A stretch of DNA of 64,000 nucleotides from Euonymus europaeus. Taxonomy: Eukaryota > Streptophyta > Magnoliopsida > Celastrales > Celastraceae. The stretch covers positions 9,801,001-9,865,000 of the forward strand of contig OY756957.1 of assembly GCA_963580455.1 (NCBI GenBank), in the 5' to 3' direction. Under the pieces are notes generated by a model. It was given only the letters and a program-made list of their open reading frames with translations. It had not been told where the DNA came from and searched no databases. Numbering within the stretch: the first letter of the stretch is position 1; each line of letters opens with the position of its first letter. Both the position numbers and the translations under genes were made by a program. Shown here piece by piece: positions 55,534 through 64,000 of this stretch.

Positions 55534-56990
55534 ATGGCTTACACAACTAGTCATGGTCAGGTTCAAGGTCTCTCTATAAATCAACCACCATTTTTCAATG
55601 GTAAAGACTATGGATTTTGGAAGACTCGAATGAGAATATTTTTAAGGTATATAGATTTGGATTTGTGGAGTGTGATTGAAAAAGGTCCTTATTTTCCCAT
55701 GAAAACAGTAGGAGAAGTTAGAGTTAAAAAGGATGAATTGAAAGTGAATGGACAAATGAAGAAAATAAAAGAATATGTCTAAATGATAAAGCTATAAATA
55801 TATTGCATTGTGCTTTGATTAGGTCTGAGTTTGATCATATTTCTACATGTGAAGATGCTAGGAAAATTTGGCAAGTGTTAGAACTTAATCATGAAGGTAC
55901 AAGTCAGGTTAAGGACACTAAAATTAGCATGCTTGTACATGAATATGAGTTATTCAAAATGAAGCATGATGAGTCTATTTCTGATATGTTTGCTCAACTT
56001 ACTTCTATTTGTAATGAACTTCAAAGTCTTGTCAAAGTGTATACAAATGCAGATAAAGTTCAAAAGATATTGAGGAGTCTACCAAGAACTTGGAAGGACA
56101 AGGTCATTGCTATTCAAGAAGCGAAGGACTTGAAGACTTCAAAGATGGAGGAGCTAATCGGGAGCCTAATGACTCATGAAATAGAGTTAAAAAATTATGA
56201 AGATGAGGAGGTGCCACAAAAGAAGAAAAGTATTGCCCTAGTAGTTGAAACTTGTTGGATAGTGATAGCTCGAGTGGAGAAGAAGATGCAATCTTGTTGG
56301 CCAAGTATTTCCGTAAGTTCATGAAATTCAAGAAGCAAGGTGGGTTCAAGAATAAGGCAAATGGAAAATGAAAGAAGAAAGAAGATGCTACGTGCTTTAA
56401 ATGTGGCAAAGCAAGTCACATGATGGTTGATTGCCCAAAAGCCTCCAAGATAGATTCAAGGGCAGGGCAAAGGTAGAGAAGAAAGCCTTAAATGCAACAT
56501 GGAATGACTCAAGCTCGGATGATTCATCGTCAGACGGTGAAGAAAACATCAGAGCCAACGTATGTTTTGTAGCCAAAGAGGTGGTAAACTCATCTAGTCA
56601 AGATGGGTTGGTAAGTGATTCTGATGACCCTTCTAATGATGAATTATCAATTGCTTTTGATGAATTATACGAACAACATGAAAATTTACTACTTGAGTAT
56701 AAATTGATCAAGAAAGAAAATGCTAAGTTAAAAAAAGTAGAATTTGCGCATATGCATGAAAATCAAGCTTTATGTGCTAAGATTTTTTATTTTGAAAAGG
56801 AAAATGAAGTGCTCAAGGAGCGCAAGTGTGTTGATTCTCATGTTGAATCTCAAACAAATTTAGAACTTGAAAAATTGCATGAATTTGATGAACTCAAAGA
56901 TAGGTTGGATGAGCTAGAATCTGAATTGAAATCTTGGGATGAGTATGAAAAGTGTTACATTGTCAAATATTTCGTCTTTGGAAAATGAAT
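55534..56990 (+). pseudogene. Copia-3 gag
   Basis: Starts at ATG 55534 (M-A-Y-T-T-S-H). The N-terminal domain has P-P-F-F-N-G-K-D-Y-G-F-W-K-T-R-M, typical of Copia gag (DUF4219). The middle (55803-56210) has the gag-polypeptide pattern with I-W-Q-V-L-E, V-K-D-T-K-I-S-M-L and I-L-R-S-L-P-R-T-W. A zinc knuckle C-F-K-C-G-K-A-S-H...C is at 56395-56436. The C-terminal part is acidic then strongly coiled coil (L-L-L-E-Y-K-L-I-K-K-E-N...L-K-D-R-L-D-E-L-E), as in Sireviruses. Stops and frameshifts occur near 55782, 56250 and 56950. No protease follows because of the deletion. Confidence 0.8.
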
Positions 56991-57000
56991 TGGTTGATAC

Positions 57001-57204
57001 GTTTTTGATTATTTGTTTTTATTTGTCCATACTTGCACTATCATTTCAAATCTACCTGAACTGAATTAATTTGTGAAATCTGTCATTGAATGTTGGTTTT
57101 GCATCTGAGTGTATTTTTGTGTTCAATTTATTTATTAAAAAAAAGATTCACATTTGGAATTTAGGGACACAATTCACCCTCTCTTGTGTAGCCTAGGTCC
57201 AACA
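57001..57204 (+). repeat. Copia-3 3' LTR remnant (last 204 bp)
   Basis: Matches 55271-55478 of the 5' LTR and is followed by the TSD atttc. The poly-C of the 5' LTR is replaced here by ccctctct. Confidence 0.85.
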
Positions 57205-57209
57205 ATTTC

Positions 57210-57926
57210 GTCGTTGGATTAGAATCCAAATTGCCTAACCCACCACTAGTTAAGACTAGCTGTTACCCACCGGTAACAATAACAACTCACAATACAGATT
57301 ATCACAACAACTCAAAACAAGAGGGTTTTGAGGACGGTTTTCTCTAATAGATTTATAACCTTTTTAGAATACTAAAGTCAAATTTTCTTAAAAAGGAAAG
57401 AAACAACACCAGAAAAAAAATCAACAGGAATGTAATGACAAAGGATAAACCCTATTGGAGATGGTTGATCTCCAAGAAACGTCTCATGATAAATGAGAGA
57501 AACCAAAAGTGTTTGAGACATGGTCCTTCTCTACCACTTGACAAATTACTGTTGCACCTTCAAGGGTGGAGATCAAGCCAAACTGAACAAGCAACCCCCA
57601 CCATAGGATCAAAACAAGTCTAAATATCCTTCTCACAAAAAATGATGCAGCAAAAGAAAACACTTAAAAGCAATCGCCAAAATGCACTGGATCACTACAC
57701 AACAACCAAGCAATGAGACAACTAACAACTAAAAATAACAGAAATCACCAAGTGCAAGACAACTAACATAGCATAATTCTCAAGACTACTACAAAGCCCT
57801 CTCCTAAAAGATCTTGCCCACAAGATTAGAGAATTGAGAAGCAAGATGAGAATAAGAAACCCCACCTTCTTGAGAGGTAGATTGACCCTTCCATTTCACA
57901 AAAACATTAGCAACAGGATTGTCAAA
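57210..57926. other. Spacer between Copia-3 and the hAT element, no gene recognised
   Basis: Plus strand is A/C-rich. Minus-strand reading next to the hAT (57926 downwards) is open for about 40 codons with a V-K-W-K-G segment but no family I can name. Confidence 0.3.
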
Positions 57927-57934
57927 ACCATGGC

Positions 57935-60900
57935 AGTTAAAATCATGATTCTAGGTTGAATCGTTGAGAGAGTGTACAGAATCGGATCGTAGAATCGAAT
58001 CGTAGATCGTAAGATTCTATCAACAATGTAAATAAATATGATAAATATGATAAATATATGTTTACCCACATATCCATACCAAAAACTTAAACATATTGTC
58101 AACAATCACATAAAATACAATCCAAACATGAAATTGATTAAAATAATATCCAAATGGACCAAATCAATGTAATCATTCAGCCACATGAACTTCCTCTTCA
58201 TTCTCTTCTCCACTAATCTCACAATCTTCCACCTCAATATCATTAACATCATCACCCAATTCAGGAACATCAATACTTGTATCTGGGGTGGCATCATTCT
58301 CCTCTATGCCTACATTGAAATTTAAAAAATAAATTTAGTGAGTATGACAAAATAAGTTCTTGACATGATCAAAATTCAAAAGCTAAATTTAGTCAATTGA
58401 AAGCGTACTTGGATTTGCTCCTTCCTCTAGAGTAAGATCAGTACTATCATTCTCTTTATCTCCAACATTTTCACTTTCAACATCTTTCAACATATTCAAC
58501 CATTCATCACTTGATGGAAGAACCGGAGCTTCTCTCTCTGTTATCCATTCATCATCCGATAGGATATCATCATCAAAAGTAAAGGCATTTGTGATGGCTT
58601 TTCTATTTCTTTGTCTCTCTTTTAACTTTAAATTATACATGACAAACATCAAATCATTCAGCTTCTTTTGATGCAAGCAATTTCTCCTTTTCGAATGTAC
58701 CAACTCAAACGCACTCCAATTACGTTCACATCTAGAAGAGGTACAAGTTAGACTTAAAATCATATTTGCAAATCTTTTCAGCTCTGGGCACTCATCTCCA
58801 TATGAGTCCCACCAATCAGCTACAAAGTATAAACAAATAAATCAATCTTACATTTCTCTATAAATATAAATTCTAAAGTTTAACAAGACAACAACTAATA
58901 AGTAATACCTGGAGATTTTTTCTTCCTGGTTAACACAGCAGTTTCTATGCCAAAAAGTCCTCTTCCTTGTTTAAATGCATCAATTTGCATATCAATTCTT
59001 ACCCTCTCTTGAGAATTAGGCACCATCTTCTTTAGGCAGTTATACAACCCAATTTTAACCTCTGCATTAGAGTTGAAATTTTCACTATAATGAAATTGAG
59101 GATTCAAAAAATATGTTGCTGCATGTAATGGTTGATGAAGTTGATTTTCCCATCTTTGATCAATAATATTCCAAACTTGCTCATAGCTACAATGGAAAAA
59201 AAAACTTTGATCAGCCATCTCCTTAGATAAGCATTAAGCAGTAAAGTAGTAATTAATTAGTAAAGCTACCTTTTTTTGACATGGTTGAAATTTTCTCGAA
59301 TTGATTCCTTTGCTCGATCCATGGCTTCATATATAAATCCCATGGCAGGATGCTCATATGAATCGACCATCTGAAGAACCTTAATAAGTGGCACGACAGC
59401 TTTCAAACGACCCACTACAAGTGGCCAAAACTTGCGTGTGTCCATCACAATCTCAGCTACTTTTTTCCCTTTTTCAGTTTTTGCATACTTGCTAGTTTGC
59501 CATTTATCAGATGCAACAAGAGATATCAAATGCACCCTTGTGCTCTAGAAGTCTTTGTAATGTCAAGTAATCAGTTGCAAATCGAGTGACTGCAGGTCGA
59601 ATGAGATCCTCACCTTTTGTAAAATCCTTCATCCAGACAATAAGTTGGGTTCTAGAATAGATATATGTTGTAATCGTCCTGCCTTTAGCAATAGTCACTC
59701 GATGAACTTTGATTTGCTTTTCAAAGTCTTCTAGGATTAAATCTATGAAGTGTGCAACACAAGGTGTCCAGAACAACTTCTTTCTCTTCTCCATTAATTT
59801 TTCCCCAGCTGATGTGTAGTTTGATGCATTATCAGTCATAACTTGGACAACATTTTCTTCTCCCACCATCTCAACAATCTCATCTAGCATCTCAAACACT
59901 TTCTCCCCTGTTTTTGAAATCTCTAATGTATCCAATGATGTTAAAAAAATAGTTCCAGCAGGACTATTCACTAGAAAATTACATAATGACCTCCTTTTTT
60001 GATCCGACCAGCCATCAGACATAATTGTTCATCCCGTAAATTTCCATTGAGCCTTGTACTCATTTAGCATGTTCAGAGTGTAGGCCACATCTTTCTTCAA
60101 GAAGGTCTCCCTAATCTCATGATAGGAAGGTGGTTCAAGTCCCTTTCCATAGTCTCCAATCTTCTTAATCATGAGAGGAAACAGTGGACTCCTCACTACA
60201 TTCAATGGAATAGCATTAACATAGAGAAACCGTGCTATTGTTTGACACACATCATCTCGTTCACCTTTCTTGAACATATTGTTCAAGGTTCTTTGATGCA
60301 TTGGCTTGGACTTGGATCTTGCCACAAATTTTTCCATCGACCCCTTTCCCTTCTCCAAGCTTGTATGTGGTGCTTCACATTTTTCTACCTCTTCTTCTTC
60401 CACACCAAAGAACTTCCTCTTTTTCTTCAATGTTTCTTCTGTTCGAGACTGAAGCAAGCTTGCAAATTGCAGCCTTACTTCATCTAGAACTTTTGGACAA
60501 GGTTCTACATTCTGACGAGTACCAGCTAGATGATGCTTCAATCGATAAATTCCTCCAGTACGCGCACCTCCACAATGTTTACATTGAACCTTGTGTGTAG
60601 TAGGATCCAATTCTATCCCATGATCCCATCCAGGATTTTGCCTTTGACCAGATGCATTCTTTCTTTTACTTTTCACAGATGGTTGAGAACCAGAACCAAT
60701 GGTTGCCGCTGACATGGGAAAGAGGTGAGAAGAGTTTAAGTCTTTAAGAATCAGTGGTTGAAGAAGAAAACAGGGGAGAAGATATGAAAAAAAGTTTCAA
60801 AGGTGGTGTTGCGTGAAGATGCAGAAGAGGGATAAAATTGAGGAAAAGAGATGAGAAGAGTTTGACTTCCAGAGATGGTGTCACGTAGTGGTGGTAGGCT

Positions 60901-61242
60901 GGTGGATGAGAATAGATGAGGAGTTTTTAGGGTTATGACTTTTCAAAGATTCCATTAATATTTTTTTACTTATTCTTTATTTTTTGGGCTTGTTATTGTA
61001 TTATATTGCTTAGGCCTTTATATTGGGCTTGTTATTGTGTATTATTTCATTTGGGTTTGTTAAAGAATGAAACATTTTTATTCCATTTGCTCCATATTTC
61101 TTGAATCCTACATAGTCGCACAATTCTATGCGATTTTACGCACGATTTTGACATCCCAACGATTCTGATACAATTTGAATCGCTGGGTAAGATTCAAGTG
61201 GTAGAATCCCACGATTCTATGACTCAAATCTCGATTTTGACT
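57935..61242 (-). mobile_element. hAT transposon, near-complete (3.3 kb)
   Basis: Encodes a split hAT transposase on the minus strand. Ends are AGTTAAAATC and GATTTTGACT, inverted with 9 of 10 matching. Flanks are accatggc (57927-57934) and tccatggt (61243-61250), a 6-of-8 match for an 8-bp TSD. Subterminal gaatcg/cgattc motifs cluster within about 100 bp of both ends. Termini are unlike the common CAGGG type, so boundaries could be off by a base or two. Confidence 0.8.
58173..60715 (-). pseudogene. hAT transposase (BED, DUF659, C-terminal dimerisation), split gene
   Basis: Starts at ATG 60715. Residues about 25-75 form a BED-type zinc finger (C-K-H-C-G...L-K-H-H-L). The DUF659 region starts at 60040 with T-I-M-S-D-G-W-S-D-Q and includes V-M-T-D-N-A-S-N-Y and C-V-A-H-F-I-D-L-I-L. 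Exons continue at 59266-59535, then after an intron at 58905-59233 (S-Y-E-Q-V-W-N-I-I-D), then 58396-58826 with the dimerisation motif S-S-R-C-E-R-N-W-S-A-F, then an acidic C-terminus to 58173. Introns have GT-AG ends (acceptors ctaag, tttgtag and aatgtag). Damage is slight: a stop at 60029-60031, where tryptophan is expected, and a frameshift near 59530. The domain set is typical for plant hAT. Confidence 0.87.
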
Positions 61243-61444
61243 TCCATGGTCACAACCCAAAAAACGGAAGTGACCGGCATATGGCCTCAATGGACTCGAG
61301 GCCCCACAAAGGCTAAGCAAGCCTCATAATAGACAACAAAATATGAAAAATGGATATAAAGTCTAACCTCACATGCACATATATAAATCCAACATAATAT
61401 AGGCTCATGCCCGTACATACCAGAATATCCCATTTGTTGTTAAC
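61243..61444. other. Probable LTR fragment flanking the hAT
   Basis: tcacaacccaaaaaacgg just right of the hAT resembles termini of chromovirus (Tekay-like) LTRs, which begin TGTCACGACCC. A Gypsy pol lies further right (63.3 kb), so this may be its LTR. The boundary was not established. Confidence 0.3.
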
Positions 61445-61985
61445 TAAGGGTCATCATTTGACCCGTGGGCCCGTGGGCCTTGACTCAAGCACGCCTGGGC
61501 CGCATTTATGAGGCCGAGCTTGACATGAAGCCCTACCATTTGGGCCAAGCCCGATAAATCTAAGCACAAAATATACCATATTTAATTATATATATATATA
61601 TTATATTACCTCTCTCTCTCTCACACACACACACATATATATATTGCACTGTGACAGTGCATATGTATATATGATAATAATATATATATATATATATATA
61701 TATATTCTAATATGATAATATATATATGAGTAATATTAGTAATTAGTTCCAAGGCCCAAGCTGAAAGGCTGAAAGCCTGAGGCTCGAATTATTAGCCTGA
61801 GTTTCTTGGGTCCGGGCCAGGCATGGGCCAAGGCCGAGCCTGGGCCTACAATTATCAGGCCGGGCAGGGCATGGGCCAAGGCCAAGCCTGGGCCTACAAT
61901 TATCAGGCCAGGCAGGGCATGGGCCAAGGCCGAGCCTAGGCCTACAATTATCAGGCCGGCCCGGCCCGGCATATGCCAACCCCTA
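61445..61985. mobile_element. MITE-2: second copy of the hAT-type MITE (541 bp), inverted
   Basis: Begins TAAGGGTCATCATTTG and ends GCCAACCCCTA. These are the reverse complements of the two ends of MITE-1. The TSD is ttgttaac (61437-61444) and tagttaac (61986-61993), 7 of 8. The centre has (CT)n, (CA)n and (TA)n runs (61600-61730). The GGCC-rich arm is expanded by a 48-bp tandem repeat. Confidence 0.88.
61803..61958. repeat. 48-bp tandem repeat inside MITE-2, about three copies
   Basis: gggcctacaattatcagg recurs with period 48 (attatcagg at 61851, 61899, 61947), with catgggccaaggccNagcc between. Since 48 is divisible by 3 and the unit lacks stops, several frames stay open, but they are not genes. 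Confidence 0.9.
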
Positions 61986-61993
61986 TAGTTAAC

Positions 61994-63260
61994 AAAGCAT
62001 CTAATATTAGAGTTGAACATAAATATATAGATACAAAATAATATGTATGTACACTTGCACTACTTGTGCTAGGCTCACCAAAATAACTGAACAATCTAAC
62101 AAGTTGGGAATTGTCCCGGTCCTGCCAGATCAACTATATTTAAAAAATGTCAAAAAATGGGGAGTGAGTCATAAGACTCCATGAATGAATAATGAATTAA
62201 ACGATACAAAGGGGACAAGTAAATATGTATGGATCAAGGAACCATAACTAGAATAGAATCCATAATAGACAGAGTCTGATGAAAGACTATCATACAAAAT
62301 AAAAACATATATTATGTCATAAAGAGTCGAGCACTCATCACCGTCCCATCAGAATATATCACCACTTGTTGGGTGTCTAGCATCACTCCTACTAGCTAAG
62401 GAAAACATGGTGCACTGATCCTAACATCTACTGTTGTTAGAGTACAGGATCATAACAAATAGTCACTCCAAAGAAGCAGAAAATCATGAATCAATAAATA
62501 AGTCAAGCCAAAAAAACATGTCCAAAATAAAAAACGAAAAACCATATATTGTGCAAGTTTAATGTATCAGAAAGTGATATATTCACTCATTTGATATAAG
62601 CAACTAATATGCAATCTACTCCCTCGAGTACTCATATAATTCACCAGACAACTAGTCACCTAAAAAAAAATACAAATTCTCCACGTATTACTTACAAATT
62701 GTCCTCATTATTACTAACATGTTTACAAAAAAAAATATCGACAATGACAATGTACTAATTCGAAGCCCGAAAGTTAAATAAGAGAAGCGGTTCAAAAAAA
62801 ATTCAAACATTTCCATAACTTCAATCATGTTAAACCCATATCCATATCTCCAATTACCCAAATCAAAACAACTAATCTCATAACTCAAAGTTATATAGGA
62901 TATGCTTAATCCATAAATCATTGTTACCCTTTAAAACTTTATTACTTTTTGTCTCCTTGGAGGTTTTTAAATCATTAAGTTCACTACAAAAAGTTCATAT
63001 TTAATATCAGCAGACTCCAACGACATTCATTTATCATTGAAGATGATAAAGTTCCATATTTGGCACAACTTTGGTACTCACCAGTGGGTATATTCACTAA
63101 ATCTCCAAAAATCACAGTATTGGACATGCCCAAAATAATATCATATTACCTCTTATACTAAATTTAAAAATCAGATTCTACACTCATATAGGTGTGGGTG
63201 AGGGATCCCATAAACTACTTCAAATGGAGAGTGGAGACAATGTAGTGCTGGAATGAGGTG
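61994..63260. other. AT-rich element debris, no gene recognised
   Basis: Probably the 3' region or LTR of the Gypsy whose pol starts at 63.3 kb, but no LTR boundary or domain was seen. Confidence 0.35.
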
Positions 63261-63269
63261 AAGTGTTAT

Positions 63270-64000
63270 AACAATATTATGCTTAGGATAACTACTTGTA
63301 CTGCTGCTTGGGTTGATCACAACAGTAACATCTCAGGTAATGCTCAAGAATTTTATTCACAGCCTCAATTCTACCATCTCTTTCAGGGGGTTAGGCAGTA
63401 GTCAAATTCACAGCAATGCCCTACAACTTCCATAATTCTTGGCAAAATAAACTGGTGAACACTGAATCCTTATCATACAATAACTTTTCAGGCATTCCAT
63501 GCAACTTGAACTCCTTGTCCATATAGATATGAGCAATGGAAGTGGCAGTATAAGGATGTTAAATTGCCATAAAATAAGAATATTTGGACAACCTATCCAC
63601 TACCACATATATCACACTTCTTCCATAAGAGACAGGCAACCCTTCAATTAATAAAATCCATACTGACATTGGACCAGATTTTATTAGGAATAGGCAAGGG
63701 TTGTAAATACCCATAGGGTTGAGTATTTACGAGTTTACGCTCATCTTTCCCAACTAGCACTCAAAGATGTCATTTATAACTTTATAATTGGTAACCATGC
63801 CTCCAGATTGGATAGTGTTAATAATCTTAGTGAGCCTCATACTCATAAGATTTGGAAACCTAATCAGTAATATTCAAATGAGGCACAAAGAGAGCTTGCA
63901 TTTATGTCACTACTTCTACCTCCACTACTGCATCTTTTCTTGAAAGAGCATCAACAATAGCATTCTCCACTCCCCTTTTATACTCCACCTTCAAATCAAA
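63270..64000 (-). pseudogene. Gypsy-3 pol remnant: end of RNase H and integrase, runs off window
   Basis: On the minus strand from 64000 it reads F-D-L-K-V-E-Y-K-R-G, then N-A-I-V-D-A-L-S-R-K, the RNase H to integrase junction of Gypsy elements. Further along are V-D-R-L-S-K-Y-S-Y-F-M and K-L-H-G-M-P-E-K-L-L-Y-D-K-D-S-V-F-T, the integrase core around its first and second catalytic aspartates. The D-R-L-S-K-Y and L-H-G-x-P pattern differs from the Tat elements here and fits chromoviruses. Stops are frequent, so it is dead. The rest lies beyond the right edge. Confidence 0.72.

Larger units (their letters stand above)
53396..57204 (+). mobile_element. Copia-3: Sirevirus-like element deleted from gag into the 3' LTR
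   Basis: Flanked by the TSD atttc (53391-53395, 57205-57209). The 5' LTR (53396-55478) is about 2.1 kb and ends in the same CTAGGTCCAACA-like terminus as the right end. A tRNA-Met primer site follows, then gag. At about 57000 gag sequence joins the last 204 bp of the 3' LTR, so PR, IN, RT, RH and most of that LTR are gone in one deletion. Long LTR and a coiled-coil extended gag suggest a Sirevirus. Confidence 0.85.

Noticed and set aside
57435..57623. 62-aa plus-strand frame
   Set aside because: No recognisable domain, no promoter and no homologous copy in the window.
61736..62020. Repetitive Gly/Leu/Pro protein
   Set aside because: It is the 48-bp tandem repeat of MITE-2, whose period is divisible by three.

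Overview
This window is plant nuclear DNA, probably from a eudicot, and it is almost entirely transposable elements. The evidence is plant-type Ty1/Copia and Ty3/Gypsy LTR retrotransposons, an L1-type LINE with a plant-style C-terminal RNase H, a BED/DUF659 hAT transposon with GT-AG introns, and a eukaryotic tRNA-Leu(CAG). Only two loci look like ordinary host genes: the tRNA at 16.8 kb and a small membrane-protein gene at 17.4 kb. All coordinates, boundaries and target-site duplications (TSDs) were read by eye. No database search was run.

Layout. (1) 1-16.3 kb is a four-level nest. An old LINE (LINE-2, minus strand) is split by Copia-1 (318-14409, minus, TSD ttcta). Copia-1 is split by a 5'-truncated LINE (LINE-1, 3868-12026, minus, 17-bp TSD). 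LINE-1 is split by a very young Copia-2 (6644-11986, plus, TSD ttaac) with one uninterrupted polyprotein and LTRs that differ by a single base of length. A hAT-type MITE also sits in LINE-2. (2) 16.3-18.8 kb holds the tRNA, the small membrane-protein gene and an LTR-like remnant. (3) 18.8-28.1 kb and 36.1-39.4 kb carry degraded Ogre/Tat-like sequence: an LTR and leader with tandem repeats, a PBS-like site, and a plant-transposon-type ORF interrupted by a solo LTR. (4) 28.1-36.1 kb is Gypsy-1 (plus, TSD gaact) and 40.5-52.9 kb is Gypsy-2 (minus, TSD acttc). They are related Tat-lineage elements. (5) 53.4-57.2 kb is Copia-3, Sirevirus-like, deleted from gag to the end of its 3' LTR. (6) 57.9-61.2 kb is a hAT transposon with a nearly complete, split transposase gene. 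(7) 61.4-62.0 kb is a second copy of the hAT MITE, in inverted orientation. (8) 63.3-64.0 kb is the start of another degraded Gypsy pol that runs off the window.

The most interesting system is in the two Tat-lineage Gypsy elements. Each carries, between integrase and the 3' LTR, a multi-exon gene in antisense to gag-pol. Intron positions are shared between the copies. The products align, with a conserved N-terminal domain and a C-terminal coiled coil. In Gypsy-2, intron 1 of this gene is a roughly 93-bp tandem array of near-perfect GC-rich hairpins, three per unit. Gypsy-1 has a GC-rich hairpin cluster of different sequence at the same place. Gypsy-2 also has a second accessory ORF in the sense direction with its own TATA palindrome, convergent with the antisense gene, and an array of AATAAA signals lies between them. 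Antisense ORFs are known in Tat-lineage elements. The hairpin-filled intron, the signal array and the convergent pair are what I would follow up.
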